The position numbers were made by a program, and so were the translations under genes. Below the pieces are notes generated by a model, which was not told the origin of the DNA, searched no databases, and saw nothing but the letters and a program-made list of their open reading frames with translations. From Actinomycetota bacterium (GTDB lineage Bacteria > Actinomycetota > Geothermincolia > Fen-727 > JAQURN01), in the NCBI GenBank assembly GCA_028715585.1, contig JAQURN010000081.1:1-6217 (forward strand): DNA of 6,217 bases. The letters run 5' to 3'. Below, in pieces: positions 1 to 6,148 of the stretch (the first letter of the stretch is position 1; the number at the start of each line of letters is the position of its first letter).

Positions 1-1956
1 GAGAAGGAAGGTCTCGTACCCGTAGGCTGTGGCTCCTTCGGAAAAGTACCAGCTCTTAGAGGGAGCTTCCACCCCAATAGAGTCCGTCCCTTCCAGTCTG
101 CCAGGAAGGTACATCGAACGTTCGCATATTATCTCGCCGCTCGATTCGACTTTCGCAGAAACATCCTCCCCAGCAACAACATCATTTACGCGCAAAGTTG
201 AACGGCTTCGAGGAGCAATCTTGCAAGCAAGGGGAGGTCGCGTGCCTTCCTGGGTATAGAAGGTTGTGTTCGCCGTAACTTCTGCGTCCCCGGGGTTTTG
301 AATCAAAATAAACTCCTCGAAACCGTAATTCGTCGAGCCCTCCGCGAGATACCATTCGTTGGAGATGGAACTATCAACCATGAAGGCTCCTTCCGCCCGC
401 GCGGACGCGCCCCAGGGGTCTCGAACCACCACATCCCACATACCAGCTAGTGCTAGTGCACCCGAGAGGTCGAACTCGCAGGTTATCGAAGTCGAGTCGC
501 AGCCAAGGAGGGTGCCGAGCACCGCGTTTTCTCCGTAGTGCTCGAGGGTTACCCTAGGAGTGGAAGAAAAGCCTTCCCCGCGAATCTGGACTGTGACTTT
601 TTCCCCCACGCGTCCGTGATTAGGGCTAACTCCCGAAATCGTGGGGCTTGTGAGAGGAGGACGAGAGCCCTTTAGCGCGGCATTCGCGTCCAGCAAGCCC
701 CAACCATAATCAAAGTCCCAGCCGGTCTGCCCCAGGTCCTTTGCGGTGCTTGTGATGGCAGCGGTTATCTCCGAGGCATCCCAATCCAGATGATGAGACC
801 TAAGAAGCGCGGCTACTCCCGCAACATGTGGACACGCGCAAGAGGTTCCCACCATCGAAACGATTTCGAAACCGCTTCGTGGGCTACCAGTCCTTCGATA
901 GCTCTCCTGAAGTATTCCATCCTCGAAATTCTCTCCATCTCCTCCAGGCGCGACGAGGTCGAGCTCTTTTCCATAGTTGGAGTAAGAAGCCCTCTTGCAA
1001 TACCTGTCCGTGGCGCCAACCGCGATGACATTATCGCACGCTGCTGGGTAGCTTACGCTCCCCTCCCCCTCGTTCCCAGCGGAAGCGCAAATGATGAGGC
1101 CTTTTGAGGAAGCGTAGTCAATCGCATCCTGAAGCGCCCTACTCGAGTCGGTTCCGCTCAGGCTCATGTTTATTACATCAGCCCCCTCCTCCGCAGCGAA
1201 GGTAATGCCATCTATGAGGGCTGAGTCGCTTCCATCTCCGTTTTTGTCCAAAACCTTGACCGGCATCAGACTGCACCCAAAGGCGACTCCCGCGGCTCCA
1301 TACGAGTTGTCGGTACTTTGGGCAATCGTTCCTGCCACATGGGTTCCGTGACCATTGTCGTCATCGGCGTACTCATCATCATTTACGAAGTCGTAGCCGC
1401 CCACGAAATTGCCAGAGAGGTCTGGCGACTTTCTGTAAATACCTCTGTCCTCATAAGCAATTCCGGTATCGAGCACGGCGACCACTACCTCTTCTTTCCC
1501 CTTCTCGACTTCCCATGCGTCCACCATGTTTATGTCCGCGCCCCTCGAATCGTCATTCATGTTCCACTGTTCATCGAAATAGGGGTCATTGGGAACGAAA
1601 TCCGCGTGGCGAAAGTAGTTTGGCTCCGCGTATTTCACAAGCCCAGAAGAGCGAAGCCGCTCGAGAACCTCTTCCGCTCCAATTCCCTCAAACCGAATCC
1701 TCTCTAGCCCCTTCAGCCGAGACGGTTCAAAGGCAATAGCGTTTATGGCTCTTCTCATTCTGGCGATGCTGCCTATACCTACTCCTTCCTTGAACCTTAC
1801 GAGCACCTCACCTGAAGAAAAAGCTCCTCGGGATTCCACCCGGTTGGAAATAGCGCATGCGCTCCGGGGCAAAAAGACCGCCGTTGAAAAAAGCAGGCTC
1901 AGAAGGACAAAGAGGAACAAAAACCGGCAAACTGTGCATTTTATCCGCTCAAGCAT
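1..1956 (-). CDS. Secreted subtilisin-like serine protease (peptidase S8) with IPT/TIG-like domain and C-terminal WYxxEGxT modules; C-terminus cut by window edge
   Basis: Reading the minus strand from ATG at 1956 gives 652 codons with no stop up to the left edge, so the 3' end is missing. Residues 1-35 look like a signal peptide: Arg/Lys-containing start, Leu/Phe-rich core, Ala-Cys-Ala before the likely cut. Residues about 50-115 resemble a subtilase propeptide (EVLVRF, then YAEPNY). The catalytic domain spans about 150-430 with Asp163 (VLDTG), His203 (NGHGTHVAG), oxyanion Asn295 (SAGNEG) and Ser372 (GTSCACPHVAG), so it should be active. An APGGD...DGILQ stretch precedes the serine, as in fervidolysin/thermitase-like enzymes. 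An IPT/TIG-like beta domain follows (about 433-525), then WYLAEGST at about 535 and WYFSEGAT at about 636. Export and extracellular or cell-surface proteolysis are inferred. A GGTGG sits 6 nt before the ATG; the frame extends upstream to a stop near 2050, but only this start gives a clean signal peptide. The cysteines flanking Ser372 are odd. It diverges from the lar operon; no link is evident. Confidence 0.93.
   Translation of the reverse strand, partial: MLERIKCTVCRFLFLFVLLSLLFSTAVFLPRSACAISNRVESRGAFSSGEVLVRFKEGVGIGSIARMRRAINAIAFEPSRLKGLERIRFEGIGAEEVLERLRSSGLVKYAEPNYFRHADFVPNDPYFDEQWNMNDDSRGADINMVDAWEVEKGKEEVVVAVLDTGIAYEDRGIYRKSPDLSGNFVGGYDFVNDDEYADDDNGHGTHVAGTIAQSTDNSYGAAGVAFGCSLMPVKVLDKNGDGSDSALIDGITFAAEEGADVINMSLSGTDSSRALQDAIDYASSKGLIICASAGNEGEGSVSYPAACDNVIAVGATDRYCKRASYSNYGKELDLVAPGGDGENFEDGILQESYRRTGSPRSGFEIVSMVGTSCACPHVAGVAALLRSHHLDWDASEITAAITSTAKDLGQTGWDFDYGWGLLDANAALKGSRPPLTSPTISGVSPNHGRVGEKVTVQIRGEGFSSTPRVTLEHYGENAVLGTLLGCDSTSITCEFDLSGALALAGMWDVVVRDPWGASARAEGAFMVDSSISNEWYLAEGSTNYGFEEFILIQNPGDAEVTANTTFYTQEGTRPPLACKIAPRSRSTLRVNDVVAGEDVSAKVESSGEIICERSMYLPGRLEGTDSIGVEAPSKSWYFSEGATAYGYETFLL
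7..354 (-). repeat. Tandem C-terminal protein modules (WYxxEGxT type, about 101 residues apart)
   Basis: Within the protease, two modules begin with matching motifs: WYLAEGSTNYGFEEFILIQ from residue 535 and WYFSEGATAYGYETFLL from residue 636. Between them lie QNPG, a Pro-Arg-Ser-Arg-Ser stretch, RVNDVVAGEDVSAKVES and CERSMYLPG, the landmarks I recall for this beta-rich module in actinobacterial surface proteins. The second copy is cut by the window edge, so the total copy number is unknown. The similarity is at protein level; the DNA of the two copies is clearly diverged. The role is probably surface display or substrate binding (inference). Confidence 0.7.
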
Positions 1957-2092
1957 TACCTGCCACCGTAACTTTCCCAGGGAGAAACAAAAAAACGGTT
2001 GAATCCCGAGACAATGAGAGTCCAGCAAATACCTTACCACACCCTTCCCCTAGCCTAAAAAGCACAGGCGCCGTAATATAGTCTCGACGAAG
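1957..2092. promoter_or_regulatory. Divergent intergenic region between the protease and larE
   Basis: These 136 bases separate two divergent starts and should contain both promoters. On the plus strand the best -10-like hexamer is TAATAT at 2074-2079, but no good -35 lies 16-18 bp upstream. If it is used, transcription would start only about 7 nt before the larE ATG, giving an almost leaderless mRNA. A TTGAAT at 1999-2004 is a possible -35 without a convincing -10. On the minus strand no confident -35/-10 pair was found. A seven-A run lies near 1989-1995. No riboswitch-like structure or clear inverted-repeat operator was recognised. All promoter assignments here are weak. Confidence 0.35.
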
Positions 2093-2911
2093 ATGAAAAC
2101 GGAACTCTCAGCAAAATACCAAAAGCTCAAAGAGAACCTCAGCCAAATGAGGAGCGCCCTTATAGCTTTTTCAGGGGGGGCGGATAGCACTCTGTTGCTC
2201 GCGGTAGCAAAGGAGGCGCTTGATAACAGGGTCGTTGCCGCAACATTCCAGTCTCCACTGAACCCACCAGGCTTGCTTCGGGATGCCTCGCTAATCGCCT
2301 CGCATCTCCAAGTTGAACACATTACGATTACCGTGAACGAACTTGAAAACGAGGATTTCGTCTCAAACCCGCCGGAGCGATGCTATCTCTGTAAACGCAA
2401 ACGCTTCGGAAAGCTCATCGGCCTCGCGAGCAACAAAGGATTGTCCGTGATAGTGGATGGAACGCAAAGCGACGACGCCAAAGAGTTTCGCCCCGGAATC
2501 AAAGCCGCCCGGGAGCTTTCCATTCGCAGCCCGCTCCTGGAGGCGGGCTTTACAAAACACGAAGTTAGGGCTCTATCGCATGAGCTAGGGCTTACAAGCT
2601 GGAACCAGCCTGCAAACTCCTGTCTCGCCACGAGGATTCCTTATTTTGAGAAAATAACCGCTCAAAAGCTTCATCTCATCGCAAAGGCTGAAGGCTACTT
2701 GCATGAACTTGGTTTAGGACTCGTCAGGGTGCGCTATATCGAAGATAACGCCGTTCGCGTCGAAGTGGATCCTTCAAAAATCTCATATGTAACCTCTGAT
2801 GGTATGCGTGAGAGAATATTGGAGGCGATGAAAAAACTGGGTCTGGTTTACGTTTCCGTCGATCTAGAGGGATACCGTCCCGGCATAGTCGCTCAGCAAG
2901 AGAGGGAGTAA
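2093..2911 (+). CDS. larE: LarE, ATP-dependent sulfur transferase (pyridinium-3,5-bisthiocarboxylic acid mononucleotide synthase)
   Basis: LarE activates the carboxylates of pyridinium-3,5-biscarboxylic acid mononucleotide (P2CMN) by adenylylation and replaces them with thiocarboxylates, the second stage of nickel-pincer cofactor synthesis in the cytoplasm. The 272 residues match the usual family length. Visible landmarks are the PP-loop SGGADS at 27-32, NPPERCYLCKRKRF at 92-105, DGTQSDD at 122-128, the RPG at 133-135, NQPANSCLATRIPY at 171-184, and the C-terminal domain with VRVRY and DLEGYRPG. Cys177 corresponds to the sulfur-donor cysteine (Cys176) of Lactiplantibacillus plantarum LarE. 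Cys97 and Cys100 add a CxxC pair; three-cysteine LarE proteins are reported to carry a [4Fe-4S] cluster and act catalytically rather than sacrificing a cysteine. No strong Shine-Dalgarno precedes the ATG, and an in-frame stop at 2051 rules out an upstream start. First gene of the operon, 4 nt before larB. Confidence 0.95.
   Translation: MKTELSAKYQKLKENLSQMRSALIAFSGGADSTLLLAVAKEALDNRVVAATFQSPLNPPGLLRDASLIASHLQVEHITITVNELENEDFVSNPPERCYLCKRKRFGKLIGLASNKGLSVIVDGTQSDDAKEFRPGIKAARELSIRSPLLEAGFTKHEVRALSHELGLTSWNQPANSCLATRIPYFEKITAQKLHLIAKAEGYLHELGLGLVRVRYIEDNAVRVEVDPSKISYVTSDGMRERILEAMKKLGLVYVSVDLEGYRPGIVAQQERE
2902..2908 (+). promoter_or_regulatory. Ribosome binding site of larB
   Basis: GAGGGAG lies 7 nt before the larB ATG at 2916 and inside the last codons of larE, followed by an A-rich spacer. 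It fixes the larB start and supports translation from one mRNA with larE. Confidence 0.8.
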
Positions 2912-2915
2912 AAAA

Positions 2916-3683
2916 ATGGACATCAAGGATTGGGTAATGGAAATACTCTCAAAAGTCGAAATGGGCGGCATGTCTGCCAGCAAAGCTTTTGAATCCCTCA
3001 AGTTCCTAACCTTCTCCGACCTTGAGTTCGCAAAAGTTGACCACCTCCGCGAGATAAGACAAGGTTTTTGCGAGGTAGTCTTCTGCGAAGGCAAATCCAT
3101 CGACCAGATAACGAAAATCACGGAGTCTCTCCTTGAAAACAACGCCGGCAACATCATGCTTACCAGAGCCGGGGAGGAAGTCTTTCGCGCGGTAGAGGCG
3201 CTGGACAAACGTGCCACCTACCATCCCGAGGCCAAAGCAATAACCATAACAAGAGAAGCGCCAGAGGAATACGGGCTGGTAAGTGTTCTGTCGGCCGGCA
3301 CGTCGGATATCGGGGTCGCGGAAGAAGCAAGAATCACCGCCAACCTGATGGGAAGTAAAGTCGAAACATTCTACGACGTAGGCGTTGCCGGGGTTCACCG
3401 CCTTTCCCCCTATCTCGAGGCCCTAGATAAATCCAACGCCATCGTGGTAGCAGCGGGGATGGATGGAACACTCGCGAGCCTAGTTGGCGGCCTAGCTTCC
3501 TGCCCAGTAATCGCGGTTCCAACAAGTATAGGGTACGGCGCAAGCATGGGTGGCCTTGCTGCCCTTCTTTCGATGCTCAACTGCTGTGCCCCTGGCGTAG
3601 CCGTCGTCAACATCGACAACGGCTTCGGGGCAGGTTACTTTGCTGGCCTCGTGAACAAGATGGTGTCAGGAGTACCACGGTGA
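2916..3683 (+). CDS. larB: LarB, pyridinium-3,5-biscarboxylic acid mononucleotide synthase (NaAD carboxylase/hydrolase)
   Basis: LarB carboxylates C5 of the pyridinium ring of nicotinic acid adenine dinucleotide and hydrolyses the phosphoanhydride, yielding P2CMN and AMP; this is the first committed step of nickel-pincer cofactor synthesis. The 255 residues are close to the family norm. The N-terminal half (about 1-115) is the variable LarB region. The C-terminal half is the PurE/AIR-carboxylase-like domain: SAGTSDIGVAEEA at 126-138, YDVGVAGVHRL at 153-163, AAGMDGTLASLVGGL at 179-193, PVIAVPTSIGYGAS at 197-210, LNCCAPG at 221-227 and VNIDNGFGA at 231-239. Cys224 should be the conserved cysteine equivalent to Cys221 of L. 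plantarum LarB, which attacks the pyridinium ring. The common GMEGAL and NSC motifs appear here as GMDGTL and NCC. The stop overlaps the larC start by 4 nt. Confidence 0.95.
   Translation: MDIKDWVMEILSKVEMGGMSASKAFESLKFLTFSDLEFAKVDHLREIRQGFCEVVFCEGKSIDQITKITESLLENNAGNIMLTRAGEEVFRAVEALDKRATYHPEAKAITITREAPEEYGLVSVLSAGTSDIGVAEEARITANLMGSKVETFYDVGVAGVHRLSPYLEALDKSNAIVVAAGMDGTLASLVGGLASCPVIAVPTSIGYGASMGGLAALLSMLNCCAPGVAVVNIDNGFGAGYFAGLVNKMVSGVPR
3668..3672 (+). promoter_or_regulatory. Ribosome binding site of larC
   Basis: AGGAG sits 7 nt before the GTG at 3680, inside the end of larB. It decides in favour of this GTG, whose GTGA overlaps the larB TGA stop, and suggests translational coupling of larB and larC. 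Confidence 0.85.
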
Positions 3684-4876
3684 AAATTGCCTATTTCGAC
3701 TGCCCAAGCGGTATAAGCGGTGATATGATACTAGGGGCGTTGGTTGACGCAGGGCTCGAACCCGCCGACCTCACATCCGCCCTCTCTTCTCTCAAAGTCG
3801 AAGACTTCGATCTCCAGTTCCAGGAAGTATCAAGTTACGGGTTGCGCGCTACACAGGCTCGCGTGATAGCCCCACAGAAAACCCTTGCCAGAACATTCAA
3901 GAACATAACTAGCATCATCGAGGGAAGCCCTCTCCCGCTCCCCGTGAAAGCAAAAAGCCTCGAGATTTTCATGCGCATCGCCCGCGCGGAGTCAATCGTC
4001 CACGGAAAACCGATAGACCAGGTCCACTTCCACGAGGTGGGCGAGCTGGATTCAATCGTGGACATCGTCGGGGCATCATATGGCATCCACGCCCTTGGCA
4101 TCCAGGCCGTTTACTCCTCCCCGCTTCCACTGGGACATGGAATGGCAAAGACTCAGCATGGCTCAATCCCCATTCCGGCACCCGCGGTGCTCGAGATATT
4201 GGAGGATGCTCCAACTTACGGGAAGGGCATCCCCACCGAAATCGTTACCCCCACCGGAGCATCCTTTATTAAGTCATACGCCACCTCGTTTGGAAACGCG
4301 CCCCTCATGAAGATATCAAAGGTTGGATGTGGAGCCGGCACGAAGGACATTGGCATACCAAACATTCTCAGGATTGTTATCGGCGAGGCAATGGGCTTTG
4401 AGGCAGGGGCAGAAGAACCTGCGCTCCACGTATCGGCCAACATAGATGACATGAATCCGGAATTCTATGAGTATGTGATGGAACGGCTTTTCGAGGCAGG
4501 TGCCCAGGATGTTTGGCTCGCTCCAATCCAGATGAAGAAGACAAGACCCGCAGTGAGCATAAACGTCCTTTGTTCATACTCCCAGGTGGAAGAAGTCAAG
4601 CGAATACTTCTTCAAGAAACCAGCACGTTTGGCCTCCGCACCATGCTGGTCTCAAAGAGAGCAATCGAGCGCTACGTGCTCCCCATAGAAACTCCATGGG
4701 GCGAGGTAAAAACCAATGTGGGCAAGGAAGGCGGGCAGGTCACCAACGTATCACCAGAATTCTCCGACTGCGCAAAAATAGCTCGGGAAAGTGGAATTCC
4801 CTTGAAAGAAGTTTTCAGAGAAGTTCAGTCGCTAGCATTTGAAAAATTGGGTGAAAAAGAAGGCAAGAACGGCTAA
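3680..4876 (+). CDS. larC: LarC, CTP-dependent nickel insertase (pyridinium-3,5-bisthiocarboxylic acid mononucleotide nickel chelatase)
   Basis: LarC inserts Ni(II) into the bisthiocarboxylic acid precursor in a CTP-hydrolysing cyclometallation, the last step of nickel-pincer cofactor synthesis. Family landmarks over 398 residues are FDCPSGISGDMILGALVD at 6-23, VHFHEVGELDSIVDI at 115-129, SPLPLGHG at 147-154, HGSIPIPAPAVLEIL at 160-174, EIVTPTGA at 187-194, VGCGAGTKD at 215-223, ANIDDMNPE at 253-261, QMKKTRPA at 284-291 and TSTFGLR at 314-320. N- and C-terminal halves form one uninterrupted frame, unlike L. plantarum, where larC1 and larC2 are joined by a programmed frameshift. The start is GTG, overlapping larB by 4 nt, with AGGAG 7 nt upstream. 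Last gene of the operon; it faces the minus-strand gene across 32 bp. No larA follows. Confidence 0.95.
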   Translation: MKIAYFDCPSGISGDMILGALVDAGLEPADLTSALSSLKVEDFDLQFQEVSSYGLRATQARVIAPQKTLARTFKNITSIIEGSPLPLPVKAKSLEIFMRIARAESIVHGKPIDQVHFHEVGELDSIVDIVGASYGIHALGIQAVYSSPLPLGHGMAKTQHGSIPIPAPAVLEILEDAPTYGKGIPTEIVTPTGASFIKSYATSFGNAPLMKISKVGCGAGTKDIGIPNILRIVIGEAMGFEAGAEEPALHVSANIDDMNPEFYEYVMERLFEAGAQDVWLAPIQMKKTRPAVSINVLCSYSQVEEVKRILLQETSTFGLRTMLVSKRAIERYVLPIETPWGEVKTNVGKEGGQVTNVSPEFSDCAKIARESGIPLKEVFREVQSLAFEKLGEKEGKNG

Positions 4877-4908
4877 CTGCCACCGGCTGGGTGATCGTGC
4901 CAACCTTC
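4877..4908. other. Convergent intergenic gap between larC and the membrane-protein gene
   Basis: Only 32 bp separate two convergent stop codons. A short imperfect hairpin can be drawn (CACC and GGTG around a GGCTG loop), but there is no stable stem followed by a T-run on either strand. No intrinsic terminator is supported; termination may be factor-dependent or lie inside the opposing gene. Confidence 0.4.
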
Positions 4909-6009
4909 CTATTGCGATTTCATGATGAACTTCAACGTCATCTTGTTGTTGTCTGTCTTCTTTTCATTCCTAACTGGGCCTGCCTCAACCGTTAGGGTGT
5001 TCTGCGCCTCTGCTCCAACCTCCGGCTTGAGTCCTTCAAAGACGAGAACAGTTTTTTCCTTTGGCTCCAATTTCGCTATCTTTTTGGTTTTCACCTGGGA
5101 GGCTCCGGTGTCCGTGGTGAGTTTTGCAACCACTGGGATATTCTTTTCTTCCTGGTTACCTTGATTTTCAACGGTCACCTTTACACTAAAACTCTCAGCT
5201 TTGGGGAGAATAGATACACCCGAACTAGTGCTGTCTTCCTTTTGGGGAGATGTTGTAAGGGCGATAATGGCAACACCGTGTATCTCGTTGCCAGTCTCTG
5301 GAGAAGAAAGGCTCTTTATGAAATTAGAAACGCTCTGGGGAAGCGCCTCTTCCTCGTTCTGGACAAACCTCGAGTCTGCAACTTTCTCATAGCTGAGTTT
5401 CAAGGCCGTGAGCTTGCTCTCGAGTTTAGTCCTGAAACGGGCAAGCATCGCGTCACTTATGACAAGGTCGAGAAGGCCGTCACTCATTACCTCCTCGGTT
5501 TTCTCCGTAGCCTTTTCGTCAATCACCTCAAGAATCGAAGTTCTGAACTTGCCTATCCCTTCAGTTCGCATATCGAAGCAAACCTCCAGAAGTGGGTGGA
5601 TGTCTTCCGCCTTCTTGGGCAAAACGATTTTTTTGCTGTCCTTCGCTATCCTCTTACACTCCTCCGCCATCTCGGAAAGTCTCTTATCCACATCCTCCCG
5701 AGCAACGCTGGCAATTTCCTTCCGGAGCTCGTCGAACTGATTTCCAACAGCCGAAGACCGCGCTATGGTCTTGTTCACAGAGATTACGTATTTGCGGAGT
5801 TCCTCGTTCTGTTGTGCCTCTTTATCTCCCCCACAACCACGACCGAAAACCCAGCAAAGGATTAGAAAGAGAATAATTCCCGCGATTATTACCGCCGGAA
5901 GCCGACCCCTCTTACGCCTAGACGCCCTATACCTTGCCTGCCTTGCCGCTGCTGAGTGCGTACCGCCTGAGGAATAAGTCCGCGTTCTTGGCGTACGATA
6001 ATCTGCCAT
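4909..6009 (-). CDS. Uncharacterised single-pass membrane protein with C-terminal CARDB-like domain
   Basis: This is a 366-residue protein I cannot name. The N-terminal 37 residues are rich in Arg, Ser, Thr and Tyr and end in RRKRGR. A hydrophobic segment follows at about 38-56 (LPAVIIAGIILFLILCWVF), so the tail should be cytoplasmic and the remainder outside. Residues about 60-230 are charged and predicted helical, possibly coiled-coil, with many Glu, Lys and Arg. A Ser/Thr-rich linker (about 250-265) leads to a beta-rich domain at 270-366 with VKVTVENQGNQEEKN and KIAKLEPKEKTVLVFEGL, the pattern of CARDB/Ig-like adhesion modules. The CARDB call is pattern-based. The ATG at 6009 begins 25 nt after the tRNA 3' end; upstream there is only a weak GGG and a more distant AGGAAGGG. 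The Cys after the membrane segment (GRGC) is not a convincing lipobox. A structural or surface role is plausible, but no function is assigned. Confidence 0.85.
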   Translation of the reverse strand: MADYRTPRTRTYSSGGTHSAAARQARYRASRRKRGRLPAVIIAGIILFLILCWVFGRGCGGDKEAQQNEELRKYVISVNKTIARSSAVGNQFDELRKEIASVAREDVDKRLSEMAEECKRIAKDSKKIVLPKKAEDIHPLLEVCFDMRTEGIGKFRTSILEVIDEKATEKTEEVMSDGLLDLVISDAMLARFRTKLESKLTALKLSYEKVADSRFVQNEEEALPQSVSNFIKSLSSPETGNEIHGVAIIALTTSPQKEDSTSSGVSILPKAESFSVKVTVENQGNQEEKNIPVVAKLTTDTGASQVKTKKIAKLEPKEKTVLVFEGLKPEVGAEAQNTLTVEAGPVRNEKKTDNNKMTLKFIMKSQ

Positions 6010-6034
6010 ATCAATAACCCAAATCTGCCCTTCC

Positions 6035-6121
6035 TGGTGGGCGAGGAGGGATTCGAACCCTCATGCTCATCCGAGCACAGGACCCTGAACCCTGCGTGTC
6101 TACCAATTCCACCACTCGCCC
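6035..6121 (-). tRNA. tRNA-Leu(CAG)
   Basis: The minus strand folds into a class II tRNA of 87 nt. The acceptor stem pairs GGGCGAG with CTCGCCC, followed by discriminator A and an encoded CCA. The D-arm reads GTGGAATTGGTAGAC, typical of bacterial leucine tRNAs. The anticodon stem pairs CAGGG with TCCTG around loop TTCAGGG, placing CAG at 6085-6087 (reads CUG). The long variable arm pairs TGCTC with GAGCA, and the T-arm is GAGGG-TTCGAAT-CCCTC. It lies 27 bp after the stop of the upstream partial gene and 25 bp before the membrane-protein start, on the same strand. Confidence 0.96.
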
Positions 6122-6148
6122 GCCTTCGAAAACACGTTAAGAGAGGAG

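Noticed and set aside
790..1707. Several plus-strand open frames of 61-129 codons opposite the protease
   Set aside because: They lie antisense to a minus-strand frame with a complete subtilase tetrad. Their sequences are low-complexity shadow translations without ribosome binding sites or recognisable motifs.
1979..2007. Possible hairpin (GGGA...TCCC) around the A-tract in the divergent region
   Set aside because: Only about four base pairs across a large loop; too weak for an operator or terminator.
1745..2081. Plus-strand small open frames overlapping the protease signal peptide and the intergenic region
   Set aside because: The signal peptide and propeptide on the minus strand explain this stretch. 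The plus-strand products are Lys/Arg-rich and lack ribosome binding sites, so a leader peptide for larE is not supported.
2050..2322. Minus-strand open frame of 90 codons over the larE start
   Set aside because: It is a shadow of larE across its PP-loop region and has no independent support.
1960..4885. The 9-mer CTGCCACCG occurs before the protease start (1960-1968) and after larC (4877-4885), as if flanking the lar operon
   Set aside because: It is too short to be significant, has no further flanking similarity, and there is no sign of a mobile element or target duplication.
5161..5865. Plus-strand open frame of 234 codons opposite the membrane-protein gene
   Set aside because: It is antisense to the minus-strand gene, which has a coherent membrane segment, helical stalk and CARDB-like domain. 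The plus-strand product shows no domain pattern and no good start signal.
5820..5900. Possible lipobox cysteine (GRGC) after the membrane helix of the 366-residue protein
   Set aside because: The residues before Cys do not fit the [LVI][ASTVI][GAS]C consensus and the hydrophobic segment starts too far from the N-terminus for a typical lipoprotein signal.
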